The notes under the pieces were generated by a model. The model was not told the origin of the DNA and ran no database searches. It saw nothing but the letters and a program-made list of their open reading frames with translations. A DNA stretch of 12,115 bases, from NCBI GenBank assembly GCA_027322565.1, contig DAHVRG010000223.1, positions 1 through 12,115 of the forward strand. Reading direction: 5' to 3'. Positions 1-7,199 of this stretch are shown here, piece by piece; positions within the stretch are counted from its first letter, which is position 1, and the number at the start of each line of letters is the position of its first letter. Position numbers and translations under genes: made by a program. This stretch comes from Georgenia sp. (GTDB lineage: Bacteria; Actinomycetota; Actinomycetes; Actinomycetales; Actinomycetaceae).

Positions 1-1542
1 TTCGGGTCCCTCGTCGCCAACGACGCCATCGACCTGGTCGTCGAGCCGGGGGAGATCCATGCGCTCCTCGGTGAGAACGGAGCCGGCAAGAGCACCCTGA
101 TGAACGTGCTCTACGGCCTCTACGAGCCCGACGACGGCCAGATCCTGCTCGACGACGAGCCGGTCACCTTCGACGGGCCCGGCGACGCGGTCGCCGCCGG
201 CATCGGCATGGTGCACCAGCACTTCATGCTCGTCCCGGTCTTCACCGTCGCCGAGTCGGTCGCCCTGGGGTACGAGCCGGCCGGCCCGCTGGGCGTCATC
301 GACCGCCGCAAGGCCGCCAAGCGGGTCCGCGAGATCTCCGACCGCTTCGGGTTCGACGTCGACCCCGACGCCGTCATCGAGGACCTGCCCGTCGGGGTGC
401 AGCAGCGGGTCGAGATCATCAAGGCGCTGTCCCGCGACGCCAAGGTCCTCATCCTCGACGAGCCCACCGCGGTGCTGACACCGCAGGAGACCGACGAGCT
501 CATCGAGATCATGCGCCAGCTCAAGGCCGAGGGCACCTCCATCGTCTTCATCACCCACAAGCTGCGCGAGGTGCGCGCGATCGCCGACTCGATCACCGTC
601 ATCCGACGCGGCAAGGTCGTCGGCGAGGCGAGCCCGACGTCGTCGGAGACCGAGCTCGCCTCCCTCATGGTCGGCCGCAGCGTGAGCATGGCCGTGGACA
701 AGGACCCGGCCCAGCCTGCCGACGAGGCTCTCGTCCTGTCCGGGCTCACCGTCCTCGACCCCAAGGGCAACGTCGCCGTCGACCGTGTCGACCTCGCGGT
801 GCGACGCGGGGAGATCGTCGTCATCGCCGGCGTCCAGGGCAACGGCCAGACCGAGCTCACCGAGACCGTCCTCGGGCTCGTCGAGCCGCTCCACGGCTCC
901 ATCCGCATTGACGGCCGGGAGATGGTCGGCACCACGGTCAAGGACCGGCTGCGCGCCGGGCTCGGCTTCATCCCCGAGGACCGCTCGACCAGCGGGGTCA
1001 TCGCCAGCTTCTCCGTCGCCGAGAACTTCGTCCTCGACCTCTACGACTCCCCACCGTTCTCGCGGTGGGGCACCGTGCTGCCGGGGGTCGTCGTCGAGAA
1101 CGCGCGCCGGCGGGCGGAGGAGTTCGACGTCCGGCTCACCGACGTCACCGACCCGATCTCCACGCTGTCGGGCGGCAACCAGCAGAAGGTCGTCGTCGCC
1201 CGGGAGATGTCCCGGCCGCTGCGCGTCCTCGTCGCCTCCCAGCCCACCCGTGGCGTGGACGTCGGGTCCATCGAGTTCATCCACGAGCGGCTCGTCGCCG
1301 AGCGGGACACCGGCACGGCCGTCCTGCTCGTCTCCAGCGAGCTCGACGAGGTCATGGCGCTCGCCGACCGGATCGCGGTGATGTACCGCGGCGGCATCGT
1401 CGGCGTCGTCCCGGGCGACACCGACCGCGACGTCCTCGGCCTCATGATGGCCGGGGTCCCGCTCGAGGAGGCCCGGGCCCAGTCCGCCGAACACCGCACC
1501 GCCCTGGCCGCGGCCGACGACATGAGCGAGGAGGCGCCGTGA
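1..1542 (+). CDS. Nucleoside-type ABC importer, tandem ATP-binding subunit (5' truncated)
   Basis: The reading frame is open from the first base, so the true start lies upstream; 513 residues are visible, and the family is usually about 510-530, so probably only 10-20 are missing. It has two ABC domains in one chain, as in RbsA/YufO/NupA-type importers. Domain 1 is complete: Walker A GENGAGKST (visible residues 24-32), Q-loop MVHQHF, signature-like LPVGVQQRVEI, Walker B VLILDEPT and H-loop ITHKL. Domain 2 has a degenerate Walker A (GVQGNGQTEL, no lysine), a good LSGGNQQKV signature, and SQPTRGVD where LDEPT is expected. This asymmetry is normal in the family. It would drive uptake through the two permeases that follow; its stop overlaps the next start (GTGA). 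Nucleoside specificity is inferred from the downstream cdd, deoA and deoC genes; a sugar substrate is the alternative. Confidence 0.93.
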   Translation, partial: FGSLVANDAIDLVVEPGEIHALLGENGAGKSTLMNVLYGLYEPDDGQILLDDEPVTFDGPGDAVAAGIGMVHQHFMLVPVFTVAESVALGYEPAGPLGVIDRRKAAKRVREISDRFGFDVDPDAVIEDLPVGVQQRVEIIKALSRDAKVLILDEPTAVLTPQETDELIEIMRQLKAEGTSIVFITHKLREVRAIADSITVIRRGKVVGEASPTSSETELASLMVGRSVSMAVDKDPAQPADEALVLSGLTVLDPKGNVAVDRVDLAVRRGEIVVIAGVQGNGQTELTETVLGLVEPLHGSIRIDGREMVGTTVKDRLRAGLGFIPEDRSTSGVIASFSVAENFVLDLYDSPPFSRWGTVLPGVVVENARRRAEEFDVRLTDVTDPISTLSGGNQQKVVVAREMSRPLRVLVASQPTRGVDVGSIEFIHERLVAERDTGTAVLLVSSELDEVMALADRIAVMYRGGIVGVVPGDTDRDVLGLMMAGVPLEEARAQSAEHRTALAAADDMSEEAP

Positions 1543-2843
1543 GCGAGGAGCAGATCCGGCACAAGGAGGAGCATCCCGGCGACGTCGTCGCCCAGGCCGA
1601 GGACTCCCCGGCCTCGCAGCGGCAGGTCCCCGAAGGGCCGGCGCCGAGCCGTACCGCGCAGGTGGTGCGCGACATCCTGTCCGGCAGCTGGCTCGTCACC
1701 GTGCTCGCGATCGTCGTCGCGCTCGTGCTCAGCGCCGTCCTCATCGCCGGCGCCGACACCCGGGTGCAGGCCGCGGCGGGCTACTTCTTCGCCCGTCCCG
1801 GGGACCTGCTCTCCGCCGCGTGGGACGCCGTCGCCTCCTCCTACACCGCCCTGTTCCGCGGGTCGATCTTCGACTACCGGGCCGAGACGTTCACCCGGGC
1901 GATCCGCCCGCTGACCGAGACGATGGTCTTCTCCGTGCCGCTCGTCTTCACCGGGCTCGGCATTGCCGTGGCGTTCCGGGCGGGGATGTTCAACATCGGT
2001 GGCCAGGGCCAGATCATCGCCGGCGCCATCGTCGGGGGGTACGTCGGCTTCGCCCTCGACCTGCCGGTCGTCCTCCACGTCGTCCTCGCCATCGTCGCGG
2101 CGGCGCTCGGCGGGGCGATCTACGGCGGCGTCGCCGGTGTGCTCAAGGCCCGCACCGGCGCCAACGAGGTGATCGTCACGATCATGCTCAACAACATCGC
2201 CGTCTACTTCATCGGCTGGCTGCTCACCCAGCCGGCGTTCCAGCGCGGCGGTTCCTCGCTGCCGATCTCCCCGGACATCCGGGAGACGTCGCTCTACCCA
2301 CTGCTGCTCGGCAGCGGGTTCCGGCTCCACCTCGGCTTCCTCCTCATGATCGCCGTGACGGCGGTCGTCTGGTGGCTGGTGGAGCGCTCGACCTTCGGCT
2401 TCGAGCTGCGGGCGGTGGGCGCCAACCTCGAGGCCGCCCGCACCGCCGGCGTGTCCGTCAGCAAGGTCATCATCGTGGCGATGGTCGTCGCGGGGGCGCT
2501 CGCGGGCCTCGGGGGCTCGGCGCAGGTGCTCGGCACGGAGAAGGTGCTCACCGCCGGGGTGGCGGCGAGCTACGGCTTCGACGCCATCACCGTCGCGCTC
2601 CTCGGCCGCGCCCGTGCCTGGGGCACGCTGTGGGCGGGCCTGCTCTTCGGGGCGCTCAAGGCCGGTGGCTTCCTCATGCAGTCCACCACCCAGACCCCCA
2701 TCGACATCATCCTCGTCGTGCAGTCGATCATCGTGCTGCTCATCGCCGCGCCCCCGCTGGTGCGCGCGATCTTCCGCCTCCCGGCGCCCGAGCGGTCGGT
2801 GCGCAGGACGGCGCCCGTCGTGAAGAAGGAGGTTGCGGCATGA
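1539..2843 (+). CDS. ABC importer permease 1 (BPD_transp_2 / YufP-like)
   Basis: This 434-residue integral membrane protein would form half of the importer channel. The GTG start at 1539 overlaps the ATPase stop in a GTGA arrangement, implying translational coupling; upstream codons in this frame are a shadow of the ATPase gene. Residues 1-45 are hydrophilic and charged. The first membrane segment is at about 51-70 (WLVTVLAIVVALVLSAVLIA), followed by several more. Diagnostic for this permease family are FRAGMFNIGGQGQ, the membrane loop matching (F/I)NIGxEG of branched-chain, ribose and nucleoside permeases, and the cytoplasmic coupling segment RAVGANLEAARTAGV. It ends in a short basic tail. 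It pairs with the ATPase before it and the second permease after it. Nucleosides as substrate are inferred from context. Confidence 0.92.
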   Translation: MSEEQIRHKEEHPGDVVAQAEDSPASQRQVPEGPAPSRTAQVVRDILSGSWLVTVLAIVVALVLSAVLIAGADTRVQAAAGYFFARPGDLLSAAWDAVASSYTALFRGSIFDYRAETFTRAIRPLTETMVFSVPLVFTGLGIAVAFRAGMFNIGGQGQIIAGAIVGGYVGFALDLPVVLHVVLAIVAAALGGAIYGGVAGVLKARTGANEVIVTIMLNNIAVYFIGWLLTQPAFQRGGSSLPISPDIRETSLYPLLLGSGFRLHLGFLLMIAVTAVVWWLVERSTFGFELRAVGANLEAARTAGVSVSKVIIVAMVVAGALAGLGGSAQVLGTEKVLTAGVAASYGFDAITVALLGRARAWGTLWAGLLFGALKAGGFLMQSTTQTPIDIILVVQSIIVLLIAAPPLVRAIFRLPAPERSVRRTAPVVKKEVAA

Positions 2844-4132
2844 GCCAGGCAACGATGGCTCCCGAGGGCTCCCAGGCGCCCGAGAGCCCCCGGGTGATCG
2901 TGCCCCCGGTCAAGTGGCGCGCACCGGGCTTCATGATCGCCTTCACCCTCATCGCGCTCGTCGGCTTCGTCCTGTTCACGGATGGCGGCACCGAGACGAC
3001 GTTCCGCGTCTCCACCGGCGGGGAGGCCGCCGAGCTGCCGAACACGGCCGTGCCCACGGTGCCCGCGCTGTGGGTGCTCACCCTCGTCATGGCGGCCCTC
3101 GCCGCCTACGCCACCGTGCGGGCGCTGCGCCGCGAGCCGGTGGGGTGGTGGCCGCCGGCGGCCTTCGGCGCGGCGTTCGTCATCGCCTTCCTCACCTGGG
3201 TCGGTGCGGGAGCGACGATCTCGGTCACCTCGCTGCTCATCGGGGGACTGGCGCTCTCCGTGCCGCTCGTCTTCGGGTCGCTGTCCGGCGTCATGTGCGA
3301 GCGCTCCGGGGTCATCAACATCGCCATCGAGGGACAGCTCCTCGCCGGCGCGTTCCTCGCCGCCGTGGTCGCCTCGCTGGCCGGCAACCCCTACGTCGGT
3401 GTGCTCGCGGCCCCCGTCGCCGGGGCCCTCGTCGGCGTCCTCCTCGTGTTCTTCAGCGTGAAGTACTGGGTGGACCAGATCATCGTCGGTGTCGTCCTCA
3501 ACGTGCTCGTCCTCGGCCTGACGACCTTCTTCTTCTCCACCGTGCTGAGCGACAACCCCGACCTCAACCAGCGCTTCCGGCTGCCGCCGCTGGAGATCCC
3601 GGTGCTCTCGGACATCCCGATCCTCGGCCCGGTGCTCTTCAACCAGAACATCCTCGTCTACCTCATGTACGCGGCGATCATCCTCCTCCAGTTCTTCCTC
3701 TTCCGGAGCCGCTGGGGGCTGCGGGTGCGCGCCGTGGGGGAGCACCCGAAGGCGGCGGACACCGTCGGCATCGACGTCATCCGCACCCGCTGGGTCACCC
3801 CGATCCTCGGCAGCGCGCTCGCCGGGCTCGGCGGGGCGTTCTTCACCGTCGGCTCCGGGCTGGCCTTCGGCCGCGACATGTCCGCCGGCAACGGCTTCAT
3901 CGCCCTGGCCGCGATGATCCTGGGACGCTGGAACCCGCTCGGCGCGATGGCGGCCGCGCTCCTCTTCGGCCTGTCCCGCAACCTCGCCAACATGCTCAGC
4001 ACCATGGGCGGGTCCGGGATCCCCGGTGAGTTCCTCCTCATGCTGCCCTACGTCATCACCATCTTCGCGGTCGCCGGCTTCGTCGGCCGGGTGCGCCCGC
4101 CCGCCGCCGAGAACAAGCCCTACGTCAAGTAG
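2840..4132 (+). CDS. ABC importer permease 2 (BPD_transp_2 / YufQ-like)
   Basis: A 430-residue membrane protein, second channel subunit of the importer. The ATG at 2840 overlaps the previous stop (ATGA), and AAGAAGGAGG lies just upstream as ribosome binding site. A hydrophilic stretch of about 30 residues precedes membrane segment 1 (FMIAFTLIALVGFVLF). A second segment and a third follow, separated by a short extracytoplasmic loop. The family motif is ERSGVINIAIEGQLLAGA, closer to the canonical NIGxEG form than permease 1; the coupling loop is RAVGEHPKAADTVGIDV. The C terminus is short and polar. The heterodimer with permease 1 matches the YufP/YufQ or NupB/NupC arrangement. The substrate-binding lipoprotein (BmpA type) is expected upstream of the window. 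Confidence 0.92.
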   Translation: MSQATMAPEGSQAPESPRVIVPPVKWRAPGFMIAFTLIALVGFVLFTDGGTETTFRVSTGGEAAELPNTAVPTVPALWVLTLVMAALAAYATVRALRREPVGWWPPAAFGAAFVIAFLTWVGAGATISVTSLLIGGLALSVPLVFGSLSGVMCERSGVINIAIEGQLLAGAFLAAVVASLAGNPYVGVLAAPVAGALVGVLLVFFSVKYWVDQIIVGVVLNVLVLGLTTFFFSTVLSDNPDLNQRFRLPPLEIPVLSDIPILGPVLFNQNILVYLMYAAIILLQFFLFRSRWGLRVRAVGEHPKAADTVGIDVIRTRWVTPILGSALAGLGGAFFTVGSGLAFGRDMSAGNGFIALAAMILGRWNPLGAMAAALLFGLSRNLANMLSTMGGSGIPGEFLLMLPYVITIFAVAGFVGRVRPPAAENKPYVK

Positions 4133-4140
4133 CGGGCCCC

Positions 4141-4171
4141 ACCGCCCTCGCCGACAGCCCACTTCCCGACG
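4141..4171. repeat. Intergenic REP-like repeat, copy 1
   Basis: Bases 4150-4171 (22 nt) are the exact reverse complement of 7893-7914, in the deoC/methyltransferase intergenic region. With small gaps the similarity extends left: the ACCGCCCTCG at 4141-4150 resembles the reverse complement of the CGAGTGGGGGCGGT at 7917-7930. The copy lies in the 86-bp gap between the second permease and cdd. It forms no strong hairpin by itself. Two copies in non-coding gaps suggest a dispersed extragenic element; its genome-wide copy number cannot be judged from one window. Confidence 0.6.
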
Positions 4172-4218
4172 AGAGCTCACCTACCGACACCCGCCGGACC
4201 GAAGGAGGAGGAGTCGCG

Positions 4219-4641
4219 ATGATCGACGACACCACCTGGGAGCGACTCCGGGAGCTCGCCCGGGAGATGACGACGCGGGCCTACGTGCCGTACTCGCGGT
4301 ACCCGGTCGGGGCGGCCGCGCTCGTCGACGACGGCCGCACCGTCACCGGGTGCAACGTGGAGAACGCTTCCTACGGGGTCGGGCTGTGCGCCGAGTGCGG
4401 CCTTGTCTCGGCGCTGCACGCCGGCGGCGGGGGCCGGCTCGTGGCCTTCACCTGCGTGGACGGTGAGGGCACCGTCATCGTGCCGTGCGGCCGGTGCCGC
4501 CAGCTGCTCTGGGAGCACGGTGGCCCGGGGCTGCTCGTCGAGACCCCGAGCGGCATCCACCCGATGACCGAGGTCCTCCCCGAGGCCTTCGGACCGGACC
4601 ACCTCGCCGACTGGGAGGAGCGCGGCCGCCCCGGCCCGTAG
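4219..4641 (+). CDS. cdd: Cytidine deaminase
   Basis: A 140-residue protein converting cytidine and deoxycytidine to uridine and deoxyuridine with a catalytic zinc, in the cytosol. The short length fits the homotetrameric class. Seen in sequence: VPYSRYPVGAA near residue 23, the substrate-binding GCNVENASYG (44-53), the zinc/catalytic motif CAE (Cys57, Glu59) and PCGRC (Cys90, Cys93), giving the three-cysteine zinc site of this class. The ATG at 4219 follows a strong AAGGAGGAGGAG ribosome binding site at 4202-4213. It sits 86 bp after the importer permeases and just before deoA, consistent with handling imported pyrimidine nucleosides. No essential residue appears to be missing. Confidence 0.96.
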   Translation: MIDDTTWERLRELAREMTTRAYVPYSRYPVGAAALVDDGRTVTGCNVENASYGVGLCAECGLVSALHAGGGGRLVAFTCVDGEGTVIVPCGRCRQLLWEHGGPGLLVETPSGIHPMTEVLPEAFGPDHLADWEERGRPGP

Positions 4642-4670
4642 GTCCCGGCGCGCAGGCGGCCGGGGACCTA
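4639..4670 (+). promoter_or_regulatory. Hairpin between cdd and deoA
   Basis: TAGGTCCC (4639-4646, starting with the cdd stop codon) pairs with GGGACCTA (4663-4670). Inside it, GGC (4647-4649) pairs with GCC (4659-4661), leaving a single-G bulge and a 9-nt loop. No T-tract follows. It could attenuate or terminate cdd transcription, or stabilise an mRNA end. Its right arm overlaps the putative deoA -10 box. Function is inferred. Confidence 0.4.
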
Positions 4671-4674
4671 GGGT
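4669..4674 (+). promoter_or_regulatory. Putative -10 box (TAGGGT) for leaderless deoA transcript
   Basis: TAGGGT fits the actinobacterial TANNNT -10 consensus and ends 6 bases before the deoA ATG, which would place the transcription start at or next to the start codon. Only a weak GGGTGGG could serve as a Shine-Dalgarno sequence. No convincing -35 box was found. Confidence 0.4.
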
Positions 4675-4680
4675 GGGCCC

Positions 4681-5973
4681 ATGAGCGAACCCTTCGACGT
4701 CGTCGACATCATCCGGACGAAACGGGACGGCGGCACCCTCGCGCCCGCGGAGATCGACTGGGTGGTGGACGCCTACACCCGCGGCGTCGTCGCCGACGAG
4801 CAGATGTCCGCGCTCGCCATGGCGATCTTCCTACGGGGGATGGACCGCGAGGAGATCTCCCGCTGGACGGCTGCGATGATCGCCTCCGGCGACCGCATGG
4901 ACTTCTCCGGCCTCAGCCGTCCCACCGCCGACAAGCACTCGACCGGCGGGGTGGGGGACAAGATCACCCTCCCGCTCGCGCCGCTCGTCGCCGTCTTCGA
5001 CGTCGCCGTGCCCCAGCTCTCCGGCCGCGGTCTGGGGCACACCGGGGGCACGCTCGACAAGCTGGAGTCCATCCCCGGCTGGCAGGCTGACCTCGACAAC
5101 GACGCGATCCTGCGCCAGCTCGAGGACGTCGGTGCCGTCATCTGCGCCGCGGGCACCGGGCTGGCCCCGGCCGACAAGAAGCTGTACGCGCTGCGCGACA
5201 CCACGGCCACGGTGGAGGCGATCCCGCTCATCGCCTCCTCGATCATGAGCAAGAAGATCGCCGAGGGCACCGACTCGCTCGTCCTCGACGTCAAGGTCGG
5301 CTCCGGTGCGTTCATGAAGGACATCGACTCCGCCCGCGAGCTCGCCCGCACCATGGTCGCGCTCGGCACCGACGCGGGGGTGCGGACGACGGCGCTGCTC
5401 ACCGACATGTCGACCCCGCTGGGCCGCACCGCCGGCAACGCCCTGGAGGTCCGCGAGTCCGTCGAGGTCCTCGCCGGCGGCGGCCCGCAGGACGTCGTCG
5501 ACCTCACCGTCGCACTGGCGCGCGAGATGCTCGACGCCGCCGGCCGGACCGACGCCGACCCCGCGGCCGCGCTCGCCGACGGGCGCGCCATGGACGTCTG
5601 GCGGCGGATGCTCGCCGCCCAGGGCGGCGACCCCGACGCCCCGCTGCCCACCGCCCGGGAGACCGACACCGTCACCGCCGAGCAGGACGGCGTGCTCACC
5701 CGGCTCGACGCGTACGCCGTCGGGGTGTGCGCGTGGCGGCTGGGCGCCGGACGCGCCCGCCAAGGCGACGCCGTCCAGGCGGCCGCCGGTGTCGAGCTGC
5801 ACGCCAAGCCGGGCGACCGCGTCCGGGCCGGGCAGCCCCTCCTCACCCTGCACACCGACACGCCCGAGCGCTTCGCGCGTGCCCGCCAGGCCCTCGACGG
5901 CGGGGTCGAGATCGCGGGCGACGGCGCCGAGCGGCGGGCGGGTGACGTCGTCCTCGAGAAGATCGCGGGCTGA
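4681..5973 (+). CDS. deoA: Thymidine / pyrimidine-nucleoside phosphorylase
   Basis: This 430-residue enzyme phosphorolyses thymidine and deoxyuridine to the free base plus 2-deoxyribose-1-phosphate. It begins with the typical helical segment (FDVVDIIRTKRDGGTLAPAEI). The phosphate and nucleoside site motifs are DKHSTGGVGDK (84-94) and GRGLGHTGGTLDKLES (115-130). The C-terminal PYNP domain (about 345-418) includes GAGRARQGDAVQ and the HAKPGDRVRAGQPL segment. Length matches the family (about 430-440). The ATG at 4681 is chosen because the N terminus aligns with the expected family start. It follows cdd by 39 bp and is one base from the next gene, indicating an operon. A pyrimidine nucleoside phosphorylase with broader specificity (Pdp) is the alternative name. 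Confidence 0.95.
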   Translation: MSEPFDVVDIIRTKRDGGTLAPAEIDWVVDAYTRGVVADEQMSALAMAIFLRGMDREEISRWTAAMIASGDRMDFSGLSRPTADKHSTGGVGDKITLPLAPLVAVFDVAVPQLSGRGLGHTGGTLDKLESIPGWQADLDNDAILRQLEDVGAVICAAGTGLAPADKKLYALRDTTATVEAIPLIASSIMSKKIAEGTDSLVLDVKVGSGAFMKDIDSARELARTMVALGTDAGVRTTALLTDMSTPLGRTAGNALEVRESVEVLAGGGPQDVVDLTVALAREMLDAAGRTDADPAAALADGRAMDVWRRMLAAQGGDPDAPLPTARETDTVTAEQDGVLTRLDAYAVGVCAWRLGAGRARQGDAVQAAAGVELHAKPGDRVRAGQPLLTLHTDTPERFARARQALDGGVEIAGDGAERRAGDVVLEKIAG

Positions 5974-5974
5974 G

Positions 5975-6865
5975 ATGGCCGAGTCGTCCTGGCACCGCTG
6001 GCAGCTGACCGCACCACTTGCCGCCCTCAGCCGCCCGATCCGTACCTCCGCGCGTCCGGTCCCCGCCGGTATCTCGACGCAGGCCGGCCCTGCCGCTGCG
6101 GCGGGCGTCGCGGGCGGTGCGCGCACCGCTCCCGGCCCGAGCGCGGCAGACGGCGGAGCCGCGGGAGGACCCCTCGGGACGGCCCGACCCGGGGTGCAGC
6201 ACACCGATGGGCTCCCGGTGGTCCTCGGCGGGGCCCGGGCCCGCCAGGTGAGCGGGACGACCTGCGGCTCGGCCGTCCTCGTCATGCTCGCCGCCACCGG
6301 GGACCCCGCGCTGGCGAGCTGGCTCGAGACCGGCTCCCTGCCCGCCGGGCAGCGGCCCCCGGAAGTCCCGGCCGAGCCCGTCGACGGCGGCGCCGCCGAG
6401 CGGTTCGCGGCCGCGCAGCGCACCGTGCACGCCGCCACCTCGCGCCGAGCGCTCGGGCCGCTGCCGTGGCCGCGCTCCCTCGGCACACCACCGTGGACGG
6501 CGGCCCGTGAGGCCCGCTTCCCCGGCGTCCGCTACCGGGTGCGCCCGTTCGACGACGCGTCGGCGCAGGCCCCTGCTCTCCTCGGCCTCGTCGAGGCCGC
6601 GAACCGGCGCGGACAGCCGGTGCCGCTCTACGTCGGCGGGGACCTGCGCAGGGGTGCGGCCCACGCCCTGCCCCGGCACGTCGTCCTCGCCGTCCCGCCA
6701 CCGCCCGGTGCGGGGCTGCCGGGCACGCTGCAGATCTACGAGCCCGCCGCCGGGTCGGTGTTCTCGGTGCGCACTGCCGACCTCCTCGGCCGGACCTCCG
6801 CGCACCCCGCCCTCGGCGGCTGGACGCACATCATGGGCATCCTGCTCCCGGTGCCGCGCCGGTGA
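5975..6865 (+). CDS. Uncharacterised protein with possible C39/papain-like fold
   Basis: A 296-residue protein I cannot name. The ATG at 5975 is one base after the deoA stop (TGAGATG), so translation is probably coupled. Residues 1-75 are Ala/Gly/Pro/Arg-rich and low in complexity. The rest looks structured: ARQVSGTTCGSAVLVMLA (Gln91, Cys97), VPLYVGG, ALPRHVVLAVPPP (His235), LQIYEPAAGSVFSV (Glu256) and a C-terminal HPALGGWTHIMGILLP. The order Gln-x5-Cys-Gly, then His followed by hydrophobics, then an acidic residue before Pro-x-x-Gly resembles the oxyanion Gln, nucleophile Cys, His and Asp/Asn layout of C39-type cysteine peptidases. I see no signal peptide or membrane segment. The peptidase-like idea is inference from spacing only; a non-catalytic role is equally possible. 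That it is a real gene is supported by the coupling and by codon use like its neighbours. Confidence 0.8.
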   Translation: MAESSWHRWQLTAPLAALSRPIRTSARPVPAGISTQAGPAAAAGVAGGARTAPGPSAADGGAAGGPLGTARPGVQHTDGLPVVLGGARARQVSGTTCGSAVLVMLAATGDPALASWLETGSLPAGQRPPEVPAEPVDGGAAERFAAAQRTVHAATSRRALGPLPWPRSLGTPPWTAAREARFPGVRYRVRPFDDASAQAPALLGLVEAANRRGQPVPLYVGGDLRRGAAHALPRHVVLAVPPPPGAGLPGTLQIYEPAAGSVFSVRTADLLGRTSAHPALGGWTHIMGILLPVPRR

Positions 6866-6944
6866 CCCGGGGCGTGTGCATCGCCGCGCTCGGCGGGCCA
6901 CACTAGAGGTCCCCCGACAGCGACCTCGCAAGGAAGGGTGACCG

Positions 6945-7160
6945 ATGAGCATTCCGCCGAACCCGACGCCCGGTGTCGACCTGCCCGACGACCCCGAGGA
7001 GGCCGTGGCCGCTCTCACCCCCGAGACCGGCGAGGACTACGACCCGCCGGAGGTCGTCGACCTCGACCGCGAGGCGAGTGAGCTGGACCAGCTCGAGCAG
7101 GCCATCGAGGTCCCCGTACTCGAGGACGGCGACGAGGACGACGACGGCGAGGAGCTCTAG
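6945..7160 (+). CDS. Small, highly acidic hypothetical protein
   Basis: A 71-residue protein of unknown function. By my count 26 of 71 residues are Asp or Glu and only one (Arg) is basic. It has a proline-rich start (MSIPPNPTPGVDLPDDP), a possible short helix around EASELDQLEQAIEV and an Asp/Glu run at the C terminus. It has no Cys, no membrane segment and no signal peptide. The start is supported by AAGGAAGGG at about 6930-6938. It lies 79 bp after the C39-like gene and 39 bp before deoC. A role as a regulator or partner of its neighbours is possible, but nothing in the sequence shows it. The clean ribosome binding site supports a real gene despite its size. Confidence 0.72.
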   Translation: MSIPPNPTPGVDLPDDPEEAVAALTPETGEDYDPPEVVDLDREASELDQLEQAIEVPVLEDGDEDDDGEEL

Positions 7161-7166
7161 CGCCGA

Positions 7167-7172
7167 TAGGCT
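7167..7172 (+). promoter_or_regulatory. Putative -10 box (TAGGCT) upstream of deoC
   Basis: TAGGCT matches TANNNT and lies in the 39-bp gap before deoC, giving a predicted transcript start near 7179. An AGGAGGAG ribosome binding site (7190-7197) follows before the ATG at 7200. No clear -35 element is visible, so deoC may also be expressed by readthrough. Confidence 0.3.
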
Positions 7173-7199
7173 CGGAGGGCACCCAGCCCAGGAGGAGCC

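Noticed and set aside
1144..1290. Degenerate second ATP-binding site in the transporter ATPase (SQPT for DEPT, no Walker A lysine)
   Set aside because: This asymmetry is usual in tandem ATPases of the RbsA/nucleoside type and is not a sign of decay.
1041..2852. A 603-codon open frame on the minus strand across the transporter genes
   Set aside because: It is opposite clear ATPase and permease genes, its composition is Arg/Gly/Asp/His-rich and repetitive, and it shows no domain. It is a GC-bias shadow.
2570..4180. A 536-codon minus-strand open frame opposite the second permease
   Set aside because: Low-complexity charged product with no family features; it lies fully opposite a well-supported membrane protein.
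4667..4672. CCTAGG before deoA, and another at 11700-11705, as further insertion-sequence target sites
   Set aside because: Neither is flanked by any TGT-type terminal sequence or transposase remnant; both overlap putative -10 regions.
4831..6486. A 551-codon minus-strand open frame opposite deoA and the next gene
   Set aside because: Shadow composition (Gly/Arg/Ala/Val repeats); deoA on the plus strand has all of its active-site motifs.
6866..6944. Promoter in the gap before the acidic protein (CACTAGAGGT near 6901)
   Set aside because: It does not fit TANNNT well and has no -35 partner; the only supported feature is the ribosome binding site.
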